DNA of 64,000 nucleotides, from NCBI GenBank assembly GCA_012064385.1, contig QRDG01001975.1:1-64000 (forward strand), given 5' to 3'. This stretch comes from Puccinellia tenuiflora (lineage: Eukaryota > Streptophyta > Magnoliopsida > Poales > Poaceae). Positions 35,101 through 46,441 of the stretch are shown piece after piece (within the stretch, counting starts at the first letter, position 1; every line of letters starts with the position of its first letter). Under the pieces are notes generated by a model. That model made no database searches, was not told the DNA's origin, and was given only the letters and a program-made list of their open reading frames with translations. Position numbers and translations under genes: made by a program.

Positions 35101-35671
35101 ATCCCCTTTATGAAAAGTATTCTGAGTAGACGTCGCCTCGTGTCCTTTATGTCTTTTAAATGAAAATCTAGCTTTATGCAAAGTAGCTACATTATACAGG
35201 TTTAGAGCCTCCGTCAGTCATTGGGCCTATATCGCCCTACTAAACTTGCGAGTACATCGTACTCAGTCTCTCTTTGCTGCCTCTATGTATTTGTATTTCA
35301 GAGGAGGACGACACCGAGCAGCTAGGTGGGTTCTTCGTTGACGTCGACTACTAGTCTGGGGTTCCCAGGTGGCAGCTTGGGACCGTGGAACAAGCTGGTT
35401 TGGGTGATGTTTATTGTAGGCTTCTTAGGCCATATATTTGCTTCTTGTTGTTAGACAACACTACCCGCTTCCGCTTGATGTATTGTGGATCCGTGATCCT
35501 TTTGTTGTGTAATATTTGTATTCTTCTCTTTATATGAGTTGATATATGTTTTGTGTCGTAGAGTCATCCAATGTGCCAGTTTGTTTCACAAGTCTCGATC
35601 TCTGTGTTATACCTTGATGGTTGTGCCAATTACATAGCCTCTCTGTATAATTCCGGGGTCGGGGCGTTACA
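32185..35671 (+). repeat. Full 3' LTR of the Tekay-like element
   Basis: A 3487-bp LTR from TGTAACAGCCC to GGCGTTACA. Its first 1829 bp match the 5' LTR. The remaining part (34014-35671) has no counterpart on the left and holds no gene. Confidence 0.9.
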
Positions 35672-36540
35672 CTCATTTGCCTTGAAAGTTATGAATGTTC
35701 GTTCGTGATAGCAAGTTTCTGGGAACACTTTTGCAGTAAAACTTCCTCAAAGAAAGGTTATATTTTTTCTGATAACTAGGTCACATATCATGATGCTACG
35801 CGAAGGTTTTCCATTTTTTGGTTTTTTTTGAATTTCGTATGCTCATTTGAAAATCTAGTCGAAGTCGCCGCTGTGACCGTTCATGTCTAGTATTTGAATC
35901 ATGTGGATATTTTGATGTATCTATTATGAAATGGATACTTGTGAATCTAAAAAATGAAATTTAGGAAAAATAACGGGGAAGCTGTGTGGCAGCTGCAATT
36001 CAAAATCTTGCCGTTCCGGCTGAATCGACAGGAAGCCGTTTAAATGGCCGGAAATAGGCAGAGAGCTCGGAAATGCATGCCTTTTGGTGATTGTACATTA
36101 AATGATGTCTACTTTGTGAAAACAATTTATCGGTGCCATTTTGGACGACTTTCTCGGTACCCGCTTCAGAAAAAATGCTATTTTAAGCACTTGAAAAATG
36201 AAAAGTGGGGTTTTTGTGAAACATGTCGAAATCTTTGTTCGGCAACATTGCTTGCCATTCTACAATGAACACATGTGCCAATTTTGGGCTCATTTGAACA
36301 AACTATGTCATGAATTTGTCTTTTTCACGAGATGTAGATGCGAAGATTTTAACACGCGACTATTTGGTTATCTGTAAATAAATATGGTATAATATTTTTA
36401 AAATTGGTGTGGTCCAATTTTTCAACATATTTGTGGTAGGTGCTTCACAAAACCCATGTTTTTAGCACTTAGAAACCATTTTAAACGACACTTGTCGTAA
36501 ACCAATCAGAACGCAGAACAACTCTTCCCACGGATCACCC

Positions 36541-39440
36541 TTCGGTAGGCGATCTGAGCCGTCCACGCCTTACCTATCCAACGTCTCTGGCTCACCCTTC
36601 AGTAGTGTGCAGCCTCCGAAACCCTAACCCTAAATGCCCATATCCACCCTGTCGCTCCTCTCCCCAGAGACCCCGCCGCCACTCGACATCCTCTCCCACG
36701 ATCCCGTCGCTCCTCTCCCAAAAAAAACCCGTCCACCAACCATGGCGATGGTGGCGCCCCCACGATCCGCTCCGTCCAACAGCCGGTGGGGAGACCATGG
36801 CGAAGGCGGCGCTCCCACGATCCGCGTCCTTCACGGCCGCCATCTTCCTGCCGCTGGTGCCTCCGGGATCCGGCGCCACACCACTTCCTACTTCGCCGCA
36901 GCTGCGCCGGGATACCCTTCCCCACCTCCTCCTACTTCGCACCAGCACCTGTTCGCCGACATGCTCTCTGGTGAGAAACCTCTCATCCCCTCCCTCCTTC
37001 CCCTGGAACCAAACCCTAACCTCATACCTGTTTGCTCCTGACCAAGGCCTTGCGCGCGTGGACATCGCCGCCAATCAGGACGACCAAGGGTAGCCCGGAC
37101 GTCCGCGGATCTGGAGGTGATGCCGGCCGCCCTTCTCCTCGCCGCAGAAGCCGAGTCGGGATCCGTCGTGCTCGCCAGGGAACAAGACGAGTCGTGGTCG
37201 CCGTGCTAGCATGGTCTGCACCACGAAGGCCGCCGTCGACATCGTCGAGCTCTGCTTCAAGGGCGCTGGTCGGGGACGTGGCCTGCGCCTCTTCCCTAAA
37301 CTGCAGCCGCGTGAATGTGCCGGCCTCGTCCAAGTACGCTGCAAGACCGCTACCAACTTCAAATCTATCGTCCTTTTCTCTCTGGTGAGCTCCTACTCGC
37401 TCCTTGGTTCAACGGCCACTGAGCTTTCTATGATCCGCCTTGGTGCGGTGTAATTGTTCAATTTTTTTGTCTTAGTAGAGCAGTTGGTGATGTTTTATCT
37501 GTCATCATGTACAAGGTTCAGGAATTTTTCTAACCTGCAGTTTGAGATACTAGTGATAGTAAATTTCACCAACTATATTGCCATGATGTACAAGGATAAT
37601 GCATATTTGGACAACCCATACAGCCCCTCAGCTCCATTTGCAGCCAACAGATGATAGTCTATTTGGTAGCTCCATGGCTGGTAATGCATTGAATTTAGTG
37701 TGTGCTGAAGATCTTCTTGCTTACGGTTTTGTTATGCGTTTTCTTTATGTTCTCGTGCTTCAGAGGTAGTTAAAACTGATAATGCTTGAGGTGGTATCAG
37801 AACAGTCTTGTGTTTAGCTCCTGTAATTCACGGCGCAGTTTGAATCAATACCATCTCGAGTTGTCAACTGCACTGACAAAGATTCGCTCTGAAGTATCCA
37901 GTAAAATTTATATTCATGTTCTCCCACTGCACTGTCTACACATTTACTTAGTAACATGTACTACTGCACTTCTCATCCAAGTCATGCATTCCCGGAACTA
38001 GTGCAACTAAGAACTTTATAAACATGTTCAACAATGAACATGTTTGACTGAGAACTTCATAAACATGTTCAACAATGAACTAAGTTGTTCTCTTGTAGTT
38101 GCATCTCAGGATTTATGAATTTCATAAACTAGTGTAACTCTTCAGTGAGAATACGCCTCTATGGTTCGAATTCTTGTGTCTAATGATCTGATATAGTGAT
38201 ATTTGTTGCATGACCTGCACTTTGCCATGCCTATTCAATTGAGATATACCATATTTGTTGTTGTTACGTTTATAAATCTATTTTATGACATGACTTCATG
38301 TAGCATTGCTTGTAGCAATACTAGATTCAACAAAAGCAGAGCAATTGTTTCTTCTTTTGATATCCTATTGATGCATTCTTCCAGTGATACTTTGTAATGG
38401 ATTAAGTTTATTCTCATATTTTAGTGTCTATTTTCCTACTTGCCTCTCTTTGACATGTTGTTTGCTCCTTTTGGATATTCAGGCTGTTTGCATTAGTCAT
38501 GGGTGATGGCAACACTTTTCTCCTTCTCAAAGGATGATATCGAGATGCAGTTTGCGACTAACCATGTCGGTATGGCTACAAACTCACATAGTCGCATCTA
38601 CTTGTTACTAGCTGATGCTGAACCATTTACATACCCTGATTTAGAGTGCTTCATCTGAACAGTGTAGTGTTGTCAATATTGTTTTTCTAGTTGCATTCCT
38701 TAGACAGTGATGTTAGTGTTTAAATCTTCACAGTTTGAATGTTTAATTTTGTTCTGTCTTAACTAAAGTTGTAATGTTGTCTTAATATCTCAACCTTGTC
38801 TGCATGGCCCTTCTAAACCCAATCATAACCAATAATATTTGCTCCACATATCGCATACTTCTATTTTAAACTTCTGTTTGATGTAAATTTTGCTATCAGT
38901 TCTCAGTTTTGGTGCCTCTGGTTGATGCAGGTACACATGATTGTTGTTGAGGACATGGTCTCCTTTTTGGCGTGCCCAAGTATGTGGTGCTGCTCGCCTA
39001 CATATATGGTTACCGCCGAGCTGCAGTTCAGGTGGGCACTCCAGCTCTATCTTGTGATTTCTTTCAGTGAAGCCTACATATGCTACTTGTTGTTCGATTT
39101 GCTCCATTATCTTTCCTGATGTGCTTTTACATATATGTTGGTTGTGATCTGCCTTAACCGTGCAAATACTTGATATTACATTCTGTTCATGTAGGTGAAG
39201 GCAAATTCCAATGCCCAAGAGTGTTGCTAGAACTTGGTTGACGATTTCTGCCCATGTTGAAGATCATGTTCCAGCGTTATCCAAGAGTAGCTAGCTTCGT
39301 TTGTGATAGTGTGGAATATTGTATGGTTATCTTGTTGAAGCTTAAAGTTCCTGTGTATGCAAGATTCGAAGGTTATACTTGTTGTGATGTGAACAAGCGT
39401 TTGGAGTTTCTGTGCTCTCTGTTCTGACCACATTATTGTA
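36541..39440 (+). other. Possible captured transcription unit inside the CACTA
   Basis: A GC-rich block (36590-37350) with cctaaccctaaatgcc leader-like sequence is open in several plus frames but has no recognisable domain. It passes into T-rich sequence with several GT/AG possibilities and ends near 39430 in a 3'UTR-like region with attgtaataaactg (polyadenylation-like aataaa). This architecture suggests a captured or noncoding transcript within the transposon. No family is recognised and coding potential is doubtful. Confidence 0.25.
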
Positions 39441-39779
39441 ATAAACTGATTTTGCCTGTTATTTGAAGATTTTCATATGTTTTCGCTCTCCTTTCTGTTT
39501 GATATATAATGCCTATTAATAAGCTATAAAAAATTTAGAACCTGACAATTGGGACCCACTGCCCTTGAAAATATCCGACAATTGAGACCCATATGAAAAC
39601 TGGAGCTGATAATAGGCCGTAAATTGAAATTAAGTGGACTGCAAAAAGGCTTGGCCCAGAAAATGAGAAGGCTATAATATTGGGCTTGGCCCATGTAGAT
39701 GACCAAAATTAACAGCAAATAAAAAATAAATTGGCTGAATTGTTGGGCTCGGCCCATGTAAATCGCCAAAGTGGATTGG

Positions 39780-40070
39780 GCTGATTCTGCTTTACGACCA
39801 TTTCATTTGGTCACAATTTTGTCACGTCAGCTCTGCCACGTTGGATCTGATGTGGACGGGCCAGATTGCCCGTGACCAAAATAATTAGTCACAAAACTTA
39901 TGACCTTTTATTTTGGTCACAATCGTCTATGACCAATCCCCAAAAAAGGTCGCAAACGGCCATTAGTGACGCTCATCTTTTGACCAATCGTTTTTGGTCA
40001 CAAAAAGGTCATAAATGACAGTTCATGACCATTTCTGTGACCAATATCGAGGGTCACAAGTTAGCATATT
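39780..40070. repeat. Right subterminal repeats of the CACTA
   Basis: Repeated tggtcac / gtgacca and tatgacc / ggtcata words in both orientations, mirrored in the left subterminal zone (18625-18830). Such clusters are transposase-binding sites in studied CACTA elements. Confidence 0.8.
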
Positions 40071-40080
40071 TCTTGTAGTG

Positions 40081-41499
40081 CATTTTCAAACTTTCGCTGA
40101 AACCCACCCACACAAGAAGGCCATCAACACCTTGGAATGATGAGGAGAGGACATGAAAGCAGTCTACGGGATAGGCAGGGTCTACGGGATAGGCAGGGGA
40201 CTGTTGCAGACAAAACGCACATCGCACAGCCCCAACACTACCTCCACACGCCAATTGAATGTGACAAGTTCTCTTAGGACCTCCCATACAACAGCGAGCC
40301 ATCAAACGACCAACACCAGCCACCGGAGACACCACCACCGAACCAATATCGTATGCAGCAGGAACTCAACTGCCTCGAAGAAGTGACGACACGGTCCCTA
40401 GCTACCGGCACCGGTGTCGTAGACCCTACCACGTCACCCTTTGCCAGAAACCACCCTCGACATGCCACCACCGAAGAGACCCCAAACCTAAGGCCATCTC
40501 TACCCGGAACAACCATTTCAAGATCGAACAGAGCACTCGCCACCACAATCTACCAGAGGCCGACCTAGAGAGAGGGATGGGAGCACACAGAGAATCACTG
40601 ACCAGCGACCATGACAATGGCGGGTGGACCCTAGCGCAGCAGTGACCTCCATGCTACCGCGCGAGGGCCATGAGGCCAAATCCCTGTTGTCCCATCATTG
40701 GTGCCGCACGACCTTGTCCGACGGTGGCCTCTGTGAGTGACGAGGAAGGGAAGGGAGAAAGAGTGGGGTGGTGGCGGTGTGGGGCTAGGGTTTGCCTCCT
40801 CGGTCGCCTGGAGGAGACGACCGTGAGGGGACGTGAGCAATCTAAAGATATAAACGGTGAGACCCATTGGAGGCTCCTCAGCGATTTCGGCTTTCTGGCC
40901 CTCCGATCCTCCCCGCTCCATGCCTTCGCACCATCCGATCACCGCCGGCTCCTGGAGTCGGCATGAATAGGGATTCGCAAAGTCGCCAACCATACCAACC
41001 TTCGTGCACCCACTCTCGCTGACATCCTACGTGGATCAACGTTGTAGCTTGAGGGCCCGCCAGTCAGCCTCACGCTGTGAGTTTAATCGGTATGGCGGAC
41101 GGGTTTGTGCGGTGCAGATTCGCATTGCGTTCCTCCCATTGACTGATTTTGTTCATTTACCGTAATGGGTTTTAGCGGTTGTCCCTCTCGGAAAGGGCCC
41201 CGTTCGTTCTGAGGCCCACATGTCGGTTGCACTGCACGTTTGCGTCGCCAATATTTCCCTTCCATGCGTCACCGCTGCGCATTTTCTACAGTAAAGTGCG
41301 TATAATCTACAGTGTATCGGGGCACGTTTGGTATTTCACAAGATTGGTACTGTTCTTGATGTCGGATGAAAATCGGGCCCGATTTCTCCATCCGAGGTGG
41401 CCTCTCTCCATTCGTCGGCGGGTACGTTGCACTGTGTTGTAGTCAGAAGGCCCGATTTTGCGGCACGGTGACGGTGTTGCAAGTGGTAGCCGACCTAAA
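40081..41499. other. Sequence flanking the CACTA, unassigned
   Basis: Contains an exact tandem duplication tctacgggataggcaggg at 40163-40198. 40250-40950 is GC-rich and open in several frames without domain content. 41060-41499 resembles promoter-type sequence. I see no nameable gene. Confidence 0.35.
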
Positions 41500-41520
41500 T
41501 ACAGTGCACTAGAAACCGGA

Positions 41521-41526
41521 TATATA
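41521..41526 (+). promoter_or_regulatory. Possible TATA box
   Basis: TATATA in ggatatataggc, followed about 30-60 bp on by a C/T-rich leader (tttcccccttttcttcttcc) and T-rich intron-like sequence to 42057. It could be the start of a gene or element interrupted by the Athila-type insertion at 42058. No coding exon is identified. Confidence 0.3.
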
Positions 41527-42057
41527 GGCTGTTTTCTGGATCGGATGGTTACTGCAGCTCTCATTTCCCCCTTTTCTTCTTCCTCGCTATTCTTGCTTCG
41601 TCGTGCTTTCCTCGAGCTCTGCCGATATTCCATGGAGTCTGTTTGCTGTTCTTTCGGTCCCGGTTGTTCCCGTTGAGATCAGGGTGGGTTCTCTTGACGT
41701 GTCTTGGTCTCTCTGTGTTTTGACATCGTTTGTTTATGTTGTCGACCGTGTGCTGGAACCGTGTTTGTTTGTTGTTTCTTGGTTATGTGGTTTGTTCTTC
41801 TCTGTTCTATCGGTTTCTAACATTTCGTTTCTGTTTGTGTCTCTGCTTTTTCTTAGGTCGCCGGCAAACTGGTTTTGCGTTCGTCCATTTAAAGTCGGTT
41901 ATGTTTTCATTGTTCTTTCTTTTATACTGTTTTTATGTTCGATCTTCATTTTGTTGTTTGTTGTCCTGTGGGGTTTTTTCTTGCTTCTTGATTGTTTGTT
42001 GCTTTTCTTGTCGTGTTGTTTGTGTTATTGATCGAGCTGTGATTATAGGGGGGTGTT

Positions 42058-43681
42058 TGTTATCGTCTCCACAGGGATCAACAAAGTTATGCTGGTTCCA
42101 AGTTTTGGCAGAAGCTAGACTAGACCAAATTTTCAGGTTTTAAGTTTTAGACAGAAAAGTAAAGGTTTCTTGCAAATAAAGTAACACTAAAAACTAGTTC
42201 AGAATTTAACTTGTAGCCTCTGGGTTGTCAATCCAGAACCAGCAAGGATCCAAGCAAGGTTTAGACAGGGAACAAGAATTTCTTCAACACTGACAGAGAC
42301 TTGTCTTGCCAGCACAGAGGTTTTAGCAGGTTTTAGGGAAAGAAGCAAAAATCAACACAAAGATCACTCCTTTCTGGGTTGTCAAGCCAGATCAAAGTGA
42401 GTTAACAAGCAAAGGGAGGCTAGGGGTGGAATCACAACACAAAGTATGCAGGGACTTGCCTTACACACACAGATCAAGACACACAACAAGCAGGTCATGC
42501 AAATATTCAGAAAAGACAGAGAATTGTATCACCCAAGTCACTGTGAATGCCAAATATCACAAGTCCTACTCACATATGGATGATCTACTGAGTTCACAAC
42601 AAACACTGGTGAGTGGAGAGAAATCCTTGACTAAAGCTCACAGAAGCACTGTCGAAGCAGGGGAAGCAGAGGAGTAGACAAGGGTGGATGCAGAGTTGCA
42701 GATCTTGTGTTTCAGTTCACCAAGGCCTTGTGCTTCTTCTCCTGGTCTCCATGTTCATCTTGATCTTGATCTTCTTGTTCTTCTTCTTGCTCAGGTTCTT
42801 GGTGTTCTTGAGGTGTTCTTGGTGGGAAGGAGGAAAAGTGGCAAAGAGGATGGTGGTGGTGGCTGTTGATGGGATGGATGAGGTGGATGGATGGGAATGG
42901 AATGGGAGATGATGGATGGTGCTGTGGTGGTGTAGTGGATTTATAGACCTTTTTCCTCTTTGGGTGGAGTGGCTCGAGTTGGTGGAGAGGTGGAACCTTC
43001 CCCCTTTCCTCTCTCAGCTGAGGAGCACATGGGGTGTTCCCCACTTTTCCACTTTTTCCCTTTATGGATTCCTTGGTCTCCAAGTTGATCTCCTTTCCCT
43101 CTCTTCGGTTCAAACAAGTTTGAATTGCTTCTTATCTTCATTTGGACCTTGTGCTGCCTTACTTGTGCACTGCTTGCACTGAAACTTGAAAAACTTGCTT
43201 AACTGACAGAAAATGCACTCTATCAGTTACTGTTCACTTTTTGGCACAGAGGTGTTCTTTATCTTTTGGTTTGATTTCTTCCTCTTCTGATGATCCAATC
43301 ATGCTCAACTATGCTCCTTGATACTCCCAACTGATAGCACTTGCTTGCTTTTGCACTTGAGGTTCCACAAGTGCACTGACAGGAATTTGAGTTCTCTGTC
43401 AGTCACTGTTCATCATCTGAAAACAGGTGTTCTTCTGGATTTCTTGCTTGATTTGGTCTTGTTGATCATGGCCATCTTCTCTGCTGCATTGGGTTCACTT
43501 GTGAGGATCTTCTTGCTTCATATTTGCACTTGCTTTTCTGAAGAAAGTGTGCACTTTGCACACTGAACTGCAGAATGAACAAATGCACTATAAAATGCAA
43601 TTAAAAGCAATACTGGATGACATTCAGTGAGGTTTTTAAGGTTTTAGGGCTATGAAATATGCATAAAAATGATGATGATCA
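42058..43681 (-). repeat. 3' LTR of the Athila-like element
   Basis: The plus-strand start is tgttatcgtctccacaggg and the end is atgatgatgatca. On the minus strand it therefore runs TGATCATC...GATAACA (TG...CA, 1624 bp). It is preceded on the minus strand by the purine-rich gtttgggtctggggg typical of Athila polypurine tracts. The second LTR is not in the window, so the boundary is inferred from these signals. Confidence 0.65.
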
Positions 43682-43985
43682 AACCCCCAGACCCAAACCT
43701 TGCTTGTCCCCAAGTAAAGCAAAATGAGGTTCTAGTGACAATAGGCTTAAGATGAACAGTACTCCTTTCTGAAAACTTAGCAATTCATTCAAATTTGAAT
43801 CATTGCAATTCTGTTTACTATTAGAGCAAATGCTAGTTTAGAAATAAGTTTCAAATAGCATAATTTAATCATTTCTAGGTTCAACTACTCTGGATTAACA
43901 AGATAAGACAGTTGACAAGGAAATTGAAAAGAAATGATCCATAACATAGCCAATATGCAGAGATAGATGTCATAAGCATGCAAAA

Positions 43986-44200
43986 TCAGTGCTTCACCTG
44001 CTACAGTTCCCAGGAACATAGTAGGCTAGTGCAAAATGCATAAGATGAGTCAGTAGGTCATTTTCTTGTCAAGTTAACATAGTTAGTGCTTCACAGGTTA
44101 CAATCCCAGGATTATAACTGCTAATGCCAAAATTTCTTCAGTTTCAGTTATAAAATTTCAGTTAGTGCTTCACATACTACAATCCAGGGATCATAGTAGT
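43986..44200 (-). repeat. Three degenerate copies of a coding-derived unit
   Basis: gtgcttcac followed by ctacaatcc-like and atcatagtag-like words recurs at about 43988, 44085 and 44164 (spacing 79-97 bp). The rightmost copy is the end of the RNase H/linker reading frame. The others are decayed, and they occupy the place where integrase should begin. Confidence 0.55.
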
Positions 44201-45646
44201 AAACATCCTTAATTTCTTCTGATGGAACACATCTTCTGACAATTCCATCAGCAAAATGCTTGTACAGAAATGGCTCATCCCAGTAGTAGCTTTTAGCATC
44301 ATGCACAAATTTCTTTCTCTGCTGGTAGGTCATCTCAGCTGGCACAATTTCACAAGCAAGGTAATTCACTATGTCAGCATACCATGGAGAACTTGCACTC
44401 ACTTTCATCAGCTGTTCACCTGGTATTGCATCTTGTATCTCTCTGTTTTCAGGGCAATTAATTCTGGATAGATGGTCTGCAACTAAATTTTTAGATCCTT
44501 TCTTGTCCTTTATCTCTATATCAAATTCTTGCAACAGAAGTATCCATCTAATTAGCCTTGGTTTAGCATCCTTCTTCTTGACCAAGTACCTTATTGCTGC
44601 ATGATCAGTGTAAACAATGCACTTCTGTCCAACAAGGTATGGCCTGAACTTGTCAAATGCAAATACCACTGCAAGTAATTCTTTTTCTGTGGTGGTGTAA
44701 TTGATCTGAGCATCATCTAGTGTCTTGCTGGCATAATGGATAACATGAAGAGCTTTCTCCTTCCTCTGTCCAAGCACTGCTCCTACTGCATAATCACTAG
44801 CATCACACATCAGTTCAAATGGCAGAGTCCAGTCAGGTGGTTCACAATTGGGGCTGTAATGAGAGCTTCTTTTAAATTGTTGAATGCTTGCATACATGCT
44901 TCATCAAACACAAACTTGACATCCTGATTTAGCAGTCTTGTGAGAGGCTTTGCAATTAGGGAGAAATCCTTGATGAATCTTCTGTAAAAACTAGCATGGC
45001 CTAAGAAGCTCTGAATTCCTTTCACATTTTCAGGAGGTGGTAATTTAGCAATTACATCCACTTTTGATTTGTCCACTTCTATCCCTCTGGATGACACCAA
45101 ATGTCCGAGAACTATCCCTTCCTTGACAAGGAAATGGCATTTCTCCCAGTTCAATATCAGGTTGTGCTCAGAACACCTATGTAGCACTTCTGTCAGATTT
45201 TTCAGACAAGTGATGAAATCCTTTCCATATACAGTGAAATCATCCATGAATACTTCCATGATCTTCTCAATGTGATCAGAGAAAATGGACATCATACACC
45301 TCTGAAATGTGCCAGGTGCATTGCATAGGCCAAAAGGTAATCTCTTGTAAACAAATGTTCCATAGGGACAGGTAAATGTGGTTTTGTCTTGATCAGCTGG
45401 ATAAATAGGTATTTGCAGAAATCCTGAGTAACCATCTAGATAGCAATAGAATTTCTGTCCTGCCAGCCTTTCCAACATCTGATCCATAAATGGCAAAGGA
45501 AAATGATCCTTCCTAGTTGCTTTATTCAGTTTTCTGAAATCATTTACCATTCTCCACCCAGTGACAGGTCTTGTGGTCATTAATCTACCTTCTTCATTTT
45601 CTCCCACAGTGTAGCCTCCTTTTTTGGGCACTATGTGAATTGGACT
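44148..45646 (-). pseudogene. Athila-like RT-RNase H fragment
   Basis: Minus-strand reading from the break at 45646 gives VSPIHIVPKKGG, WRMVNDFRKLNKATRKDHFP, YCYLDGYSGFLQIPI and CPYGTFVYKRLPFGLCNAPG. The catalytic box VFMDDF is intact (FMDD). HLVSSRGIEVDKSKVD and IQSFLGHASFYRRFIKDFS follow, the RT connection region. A frameshift near 44850 leads to RNase H: FELMCDASDYAVGAVLGQ, EKELLAVVFAFDKFRPYL, VYTDHAAIRYLV and NLVADHLSRI. The frame then runs into a linker and stops near 44148 without an integrase. The N-terminal RT portion is removed by the CACTA-type insertion, so it cannot be functional. Confidence 0.9.
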
Positions 45647-45922
45647 CACTAGTACAGAACGACACATCCGATACCCCTCTATGGAAACGGCACGAGTTAG
45701 GCGACGGAGAATCGCGCTTTCCGCGTGAGAAAACCCGCCCCGTGGCCCGTGTCCCGCCTTCATAGGCAACGGTCGCGAATTATTAACCGTTGCCGATATA
45801 TTGGTAACGGAGTTTCTTTCGGCTCCGTGTGCGATATGTTCTTCAATGGCATCGGACATTTGTATACAACCGTTGGCGAGGTTGCGTATATAAAATTCCT
45901 TTTTTAGCACTATCTTGGATAT

Positions 45923-45929
45923 TATAAAA
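45923..45929 (+). promoter_or_regulatory. TATA box for the GRF zinc-finger gene
   Basis: TATAAAA in ggatattataaaagactg lies 75 bp upstream of the ATG at 46004 and about 30 bp before a pyrimidine-rich start region (ccttgttcctccgctcc). A second TATATAAAA at 45887-45895 is an alternative. Confidence 0.55.
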
Positions 45930-46003
45930 GACTGTCGATTCGCCCTTGTTCCTCCGCTCCAGCTTGTTTTTACTCCGCACTCGTGTCCGCCACGGCCAGG
46001 AGC

Positions 46004-46441
46004 ATGAGCTCCTTGGGGAGATCGAATGCGTCCTCCTGCGCCGCCGGGGCTGGGTCAGATCTGCCGCTTGTGAAGTGCGTTTGCTGCCGCTGTCGGAACG
46101 CGATTTGTCGAGTGTCGCATTCGGATCTGAACCCAGGCCGGATCTACTTCAAGTGTCCAAATCACAGGGTTAGTTCGACGCTTCGACCAGTTTTGATTGA
46201 TTCTATTCTATGTGTGATGCTGATTTGCCTCTGGATTCGATTTACCATTTGGCAGGGGAGGGGCGAAGAGTATTCTGGGAGCTGTGATTTTTTTTTTTGG
46301 ATTGAGGATTATGATGAGATGCTGCTTGCAAATGGTGTCGAAGTGGAAGATGCAGAGCTGGAAAATGTAGCCTTGATAGTCAAGAAGGCGAACATGGAGA
46401 TTAAGCCGCACACTATTGCTTGTCCCCAACACTTCGACTAA
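46004..46441 (+). CDS. Small GRF-type zinc-finger protein, two exons
   Basis: Exon 1 is 46004-46168 and exon 2 is 46256-46441, with a GTTAGT donor at 46169 and a TTTGGCAG acceptor ending at 46255. The 87-nt intron is phase 0 and itself has no stop. The spliced protein is about 116 residues, MSSLGRSNASSC... to IACPQHFD. Residues 24-55 read KCVCCRCRNAICRVSHSD then LNPGRIYFKCPNHR, and residues 63-74 read GSCDFFFWIEDY. This is the GRF zinc-finger pattern: CxC, NPGR with an aromatic, KCP, then CDFFxW. GRF fingers bind single-stranded nucleic acid in some DNA-repair proteins. Plant stand-alone versions are mostly uncharacterised. The first in-frame ATG (46004) is preferred. The gene has its own TATA box and lies between a CACTA-type terminus and a retrotransposon, so it is probably transposon-borne. 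The frame is intact. Confidence 0.78.
   Translation: MSSLGRSNASSCAAGAGSDLPLVKCVCCRCRNAICRVSHSDLNPGRIYFKCPNHRVSSTLRPVLIDSILCVMLICLWIRFTIWQGRGEEYSGSCDFFFWIEDYDEMLLANGVEVEDAELENVALIVKKANMEIKPHTIACPQHFD

Larger units (their letters stand above)
25639..35671 (+). mobile_element. Ty3/Gypsy chromovirus (Tekay/Del-like), defective
   Basis: The element starts TGTAACAGCCC and ends GGGGCGTTACA, with the 5-bp target duplication CTCAT at 25634-25638 and 35672-35676. Order is truncated 5' LTR, gag, protease, RT, RNase H, integrase, chromodomain, polypurine tract and full 3' LTR, the Gypsy order. The chromodomain places it among chromoviruses. It cannot be autonomous: the 5' LTR lost its last roughly 1.66 kb and the primer-binding site, there are several in-frame stops and frameshifts, and the RT active site is changed. 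My count of about 35-40 substitutions over 1.83 kb of shared LTR (about 2%) suggests insertion well under 2 million years ago at usual grass rates. Confidence 0.93.
20260..36320. repeat. Tandem array of about 655-bp units, split by two LTR insertions
   Basis: The landmark cactcgaaaaatgaaaa (with small changes) occurs near 20265, 20918, 21568, 25491 and 36187. After removing 22028-25288 and 25639-35676, all spacings are about 650-670 bp. Each unit contains gttcggcaacattgcttgcc, catgacgctacgcgaag, gtggcagctgcagttcaaaa and ggtgattgtacataaaatga. At least four full units and one partial unit are present. Units are similar but not identical. They make up most of the interior of the CACTA element and show no coding capacity. 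Confidence 0.9.
18610..40080. mobile_element. CACTA (CMC) DNA transposon, 21.5 kb with nested insertions
   Basis: The left end is cactacaagaaatatgcta and the right end is its exact reverse complement (tagcatatttcttgtagtg), a 19-bp terminal inverted repeat. The 3-bp target duplication CAT lies at 18607-18609 and 40081-40083. Subterminal zones (about 18625-18830 and 39780-40070) contain many copies of tggtcata / tatgacc. Two LTR insertions (22028-25283 and 25639-35671) account for 13.3 kb, leaving about 8.2 kb of CACTA sequence. No frame resembling a TNP2/TNPD transposase or second CACTA protein is seen, so it is non-autonomous or badly decayed. Interior sequence consists of tandem repeats and a possible captured transcription unit. 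Confidence 0.93.
42058..45646 (-). mobile_element. Athila-like Gypsy retrotransposon, minus strand, right part displaced
   Basis: On the minus strand the order is RT, RNase H, non-coding spacer, polypurine tract (43682-43700) and 3' LTR (42058-43681). The element is cut at 45647 by a CACTA terminus inside the RT coding region. Its gag, protease and 5' LTR must lie right of the window or be lost. Integrase is missing between RNase H and the polypurine tract. Confidence 0.8.

Noticed and set aside
36605..37093. 162-codon Pro/Ser-rich frame as a real protein
   Set aside because: Three overlapping plus frames are equally open in this GC-rich block and none has a domain. Reported only as part of a possible transcription unit.
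41603..42031. 142-codon hydrophobic open frame, possible membrane protein
   Set aside because: It is a T-rich intron-like stretch. Phe/Leu/Val/Ser/Cys bias comes from base composition and it is also open in another frame.
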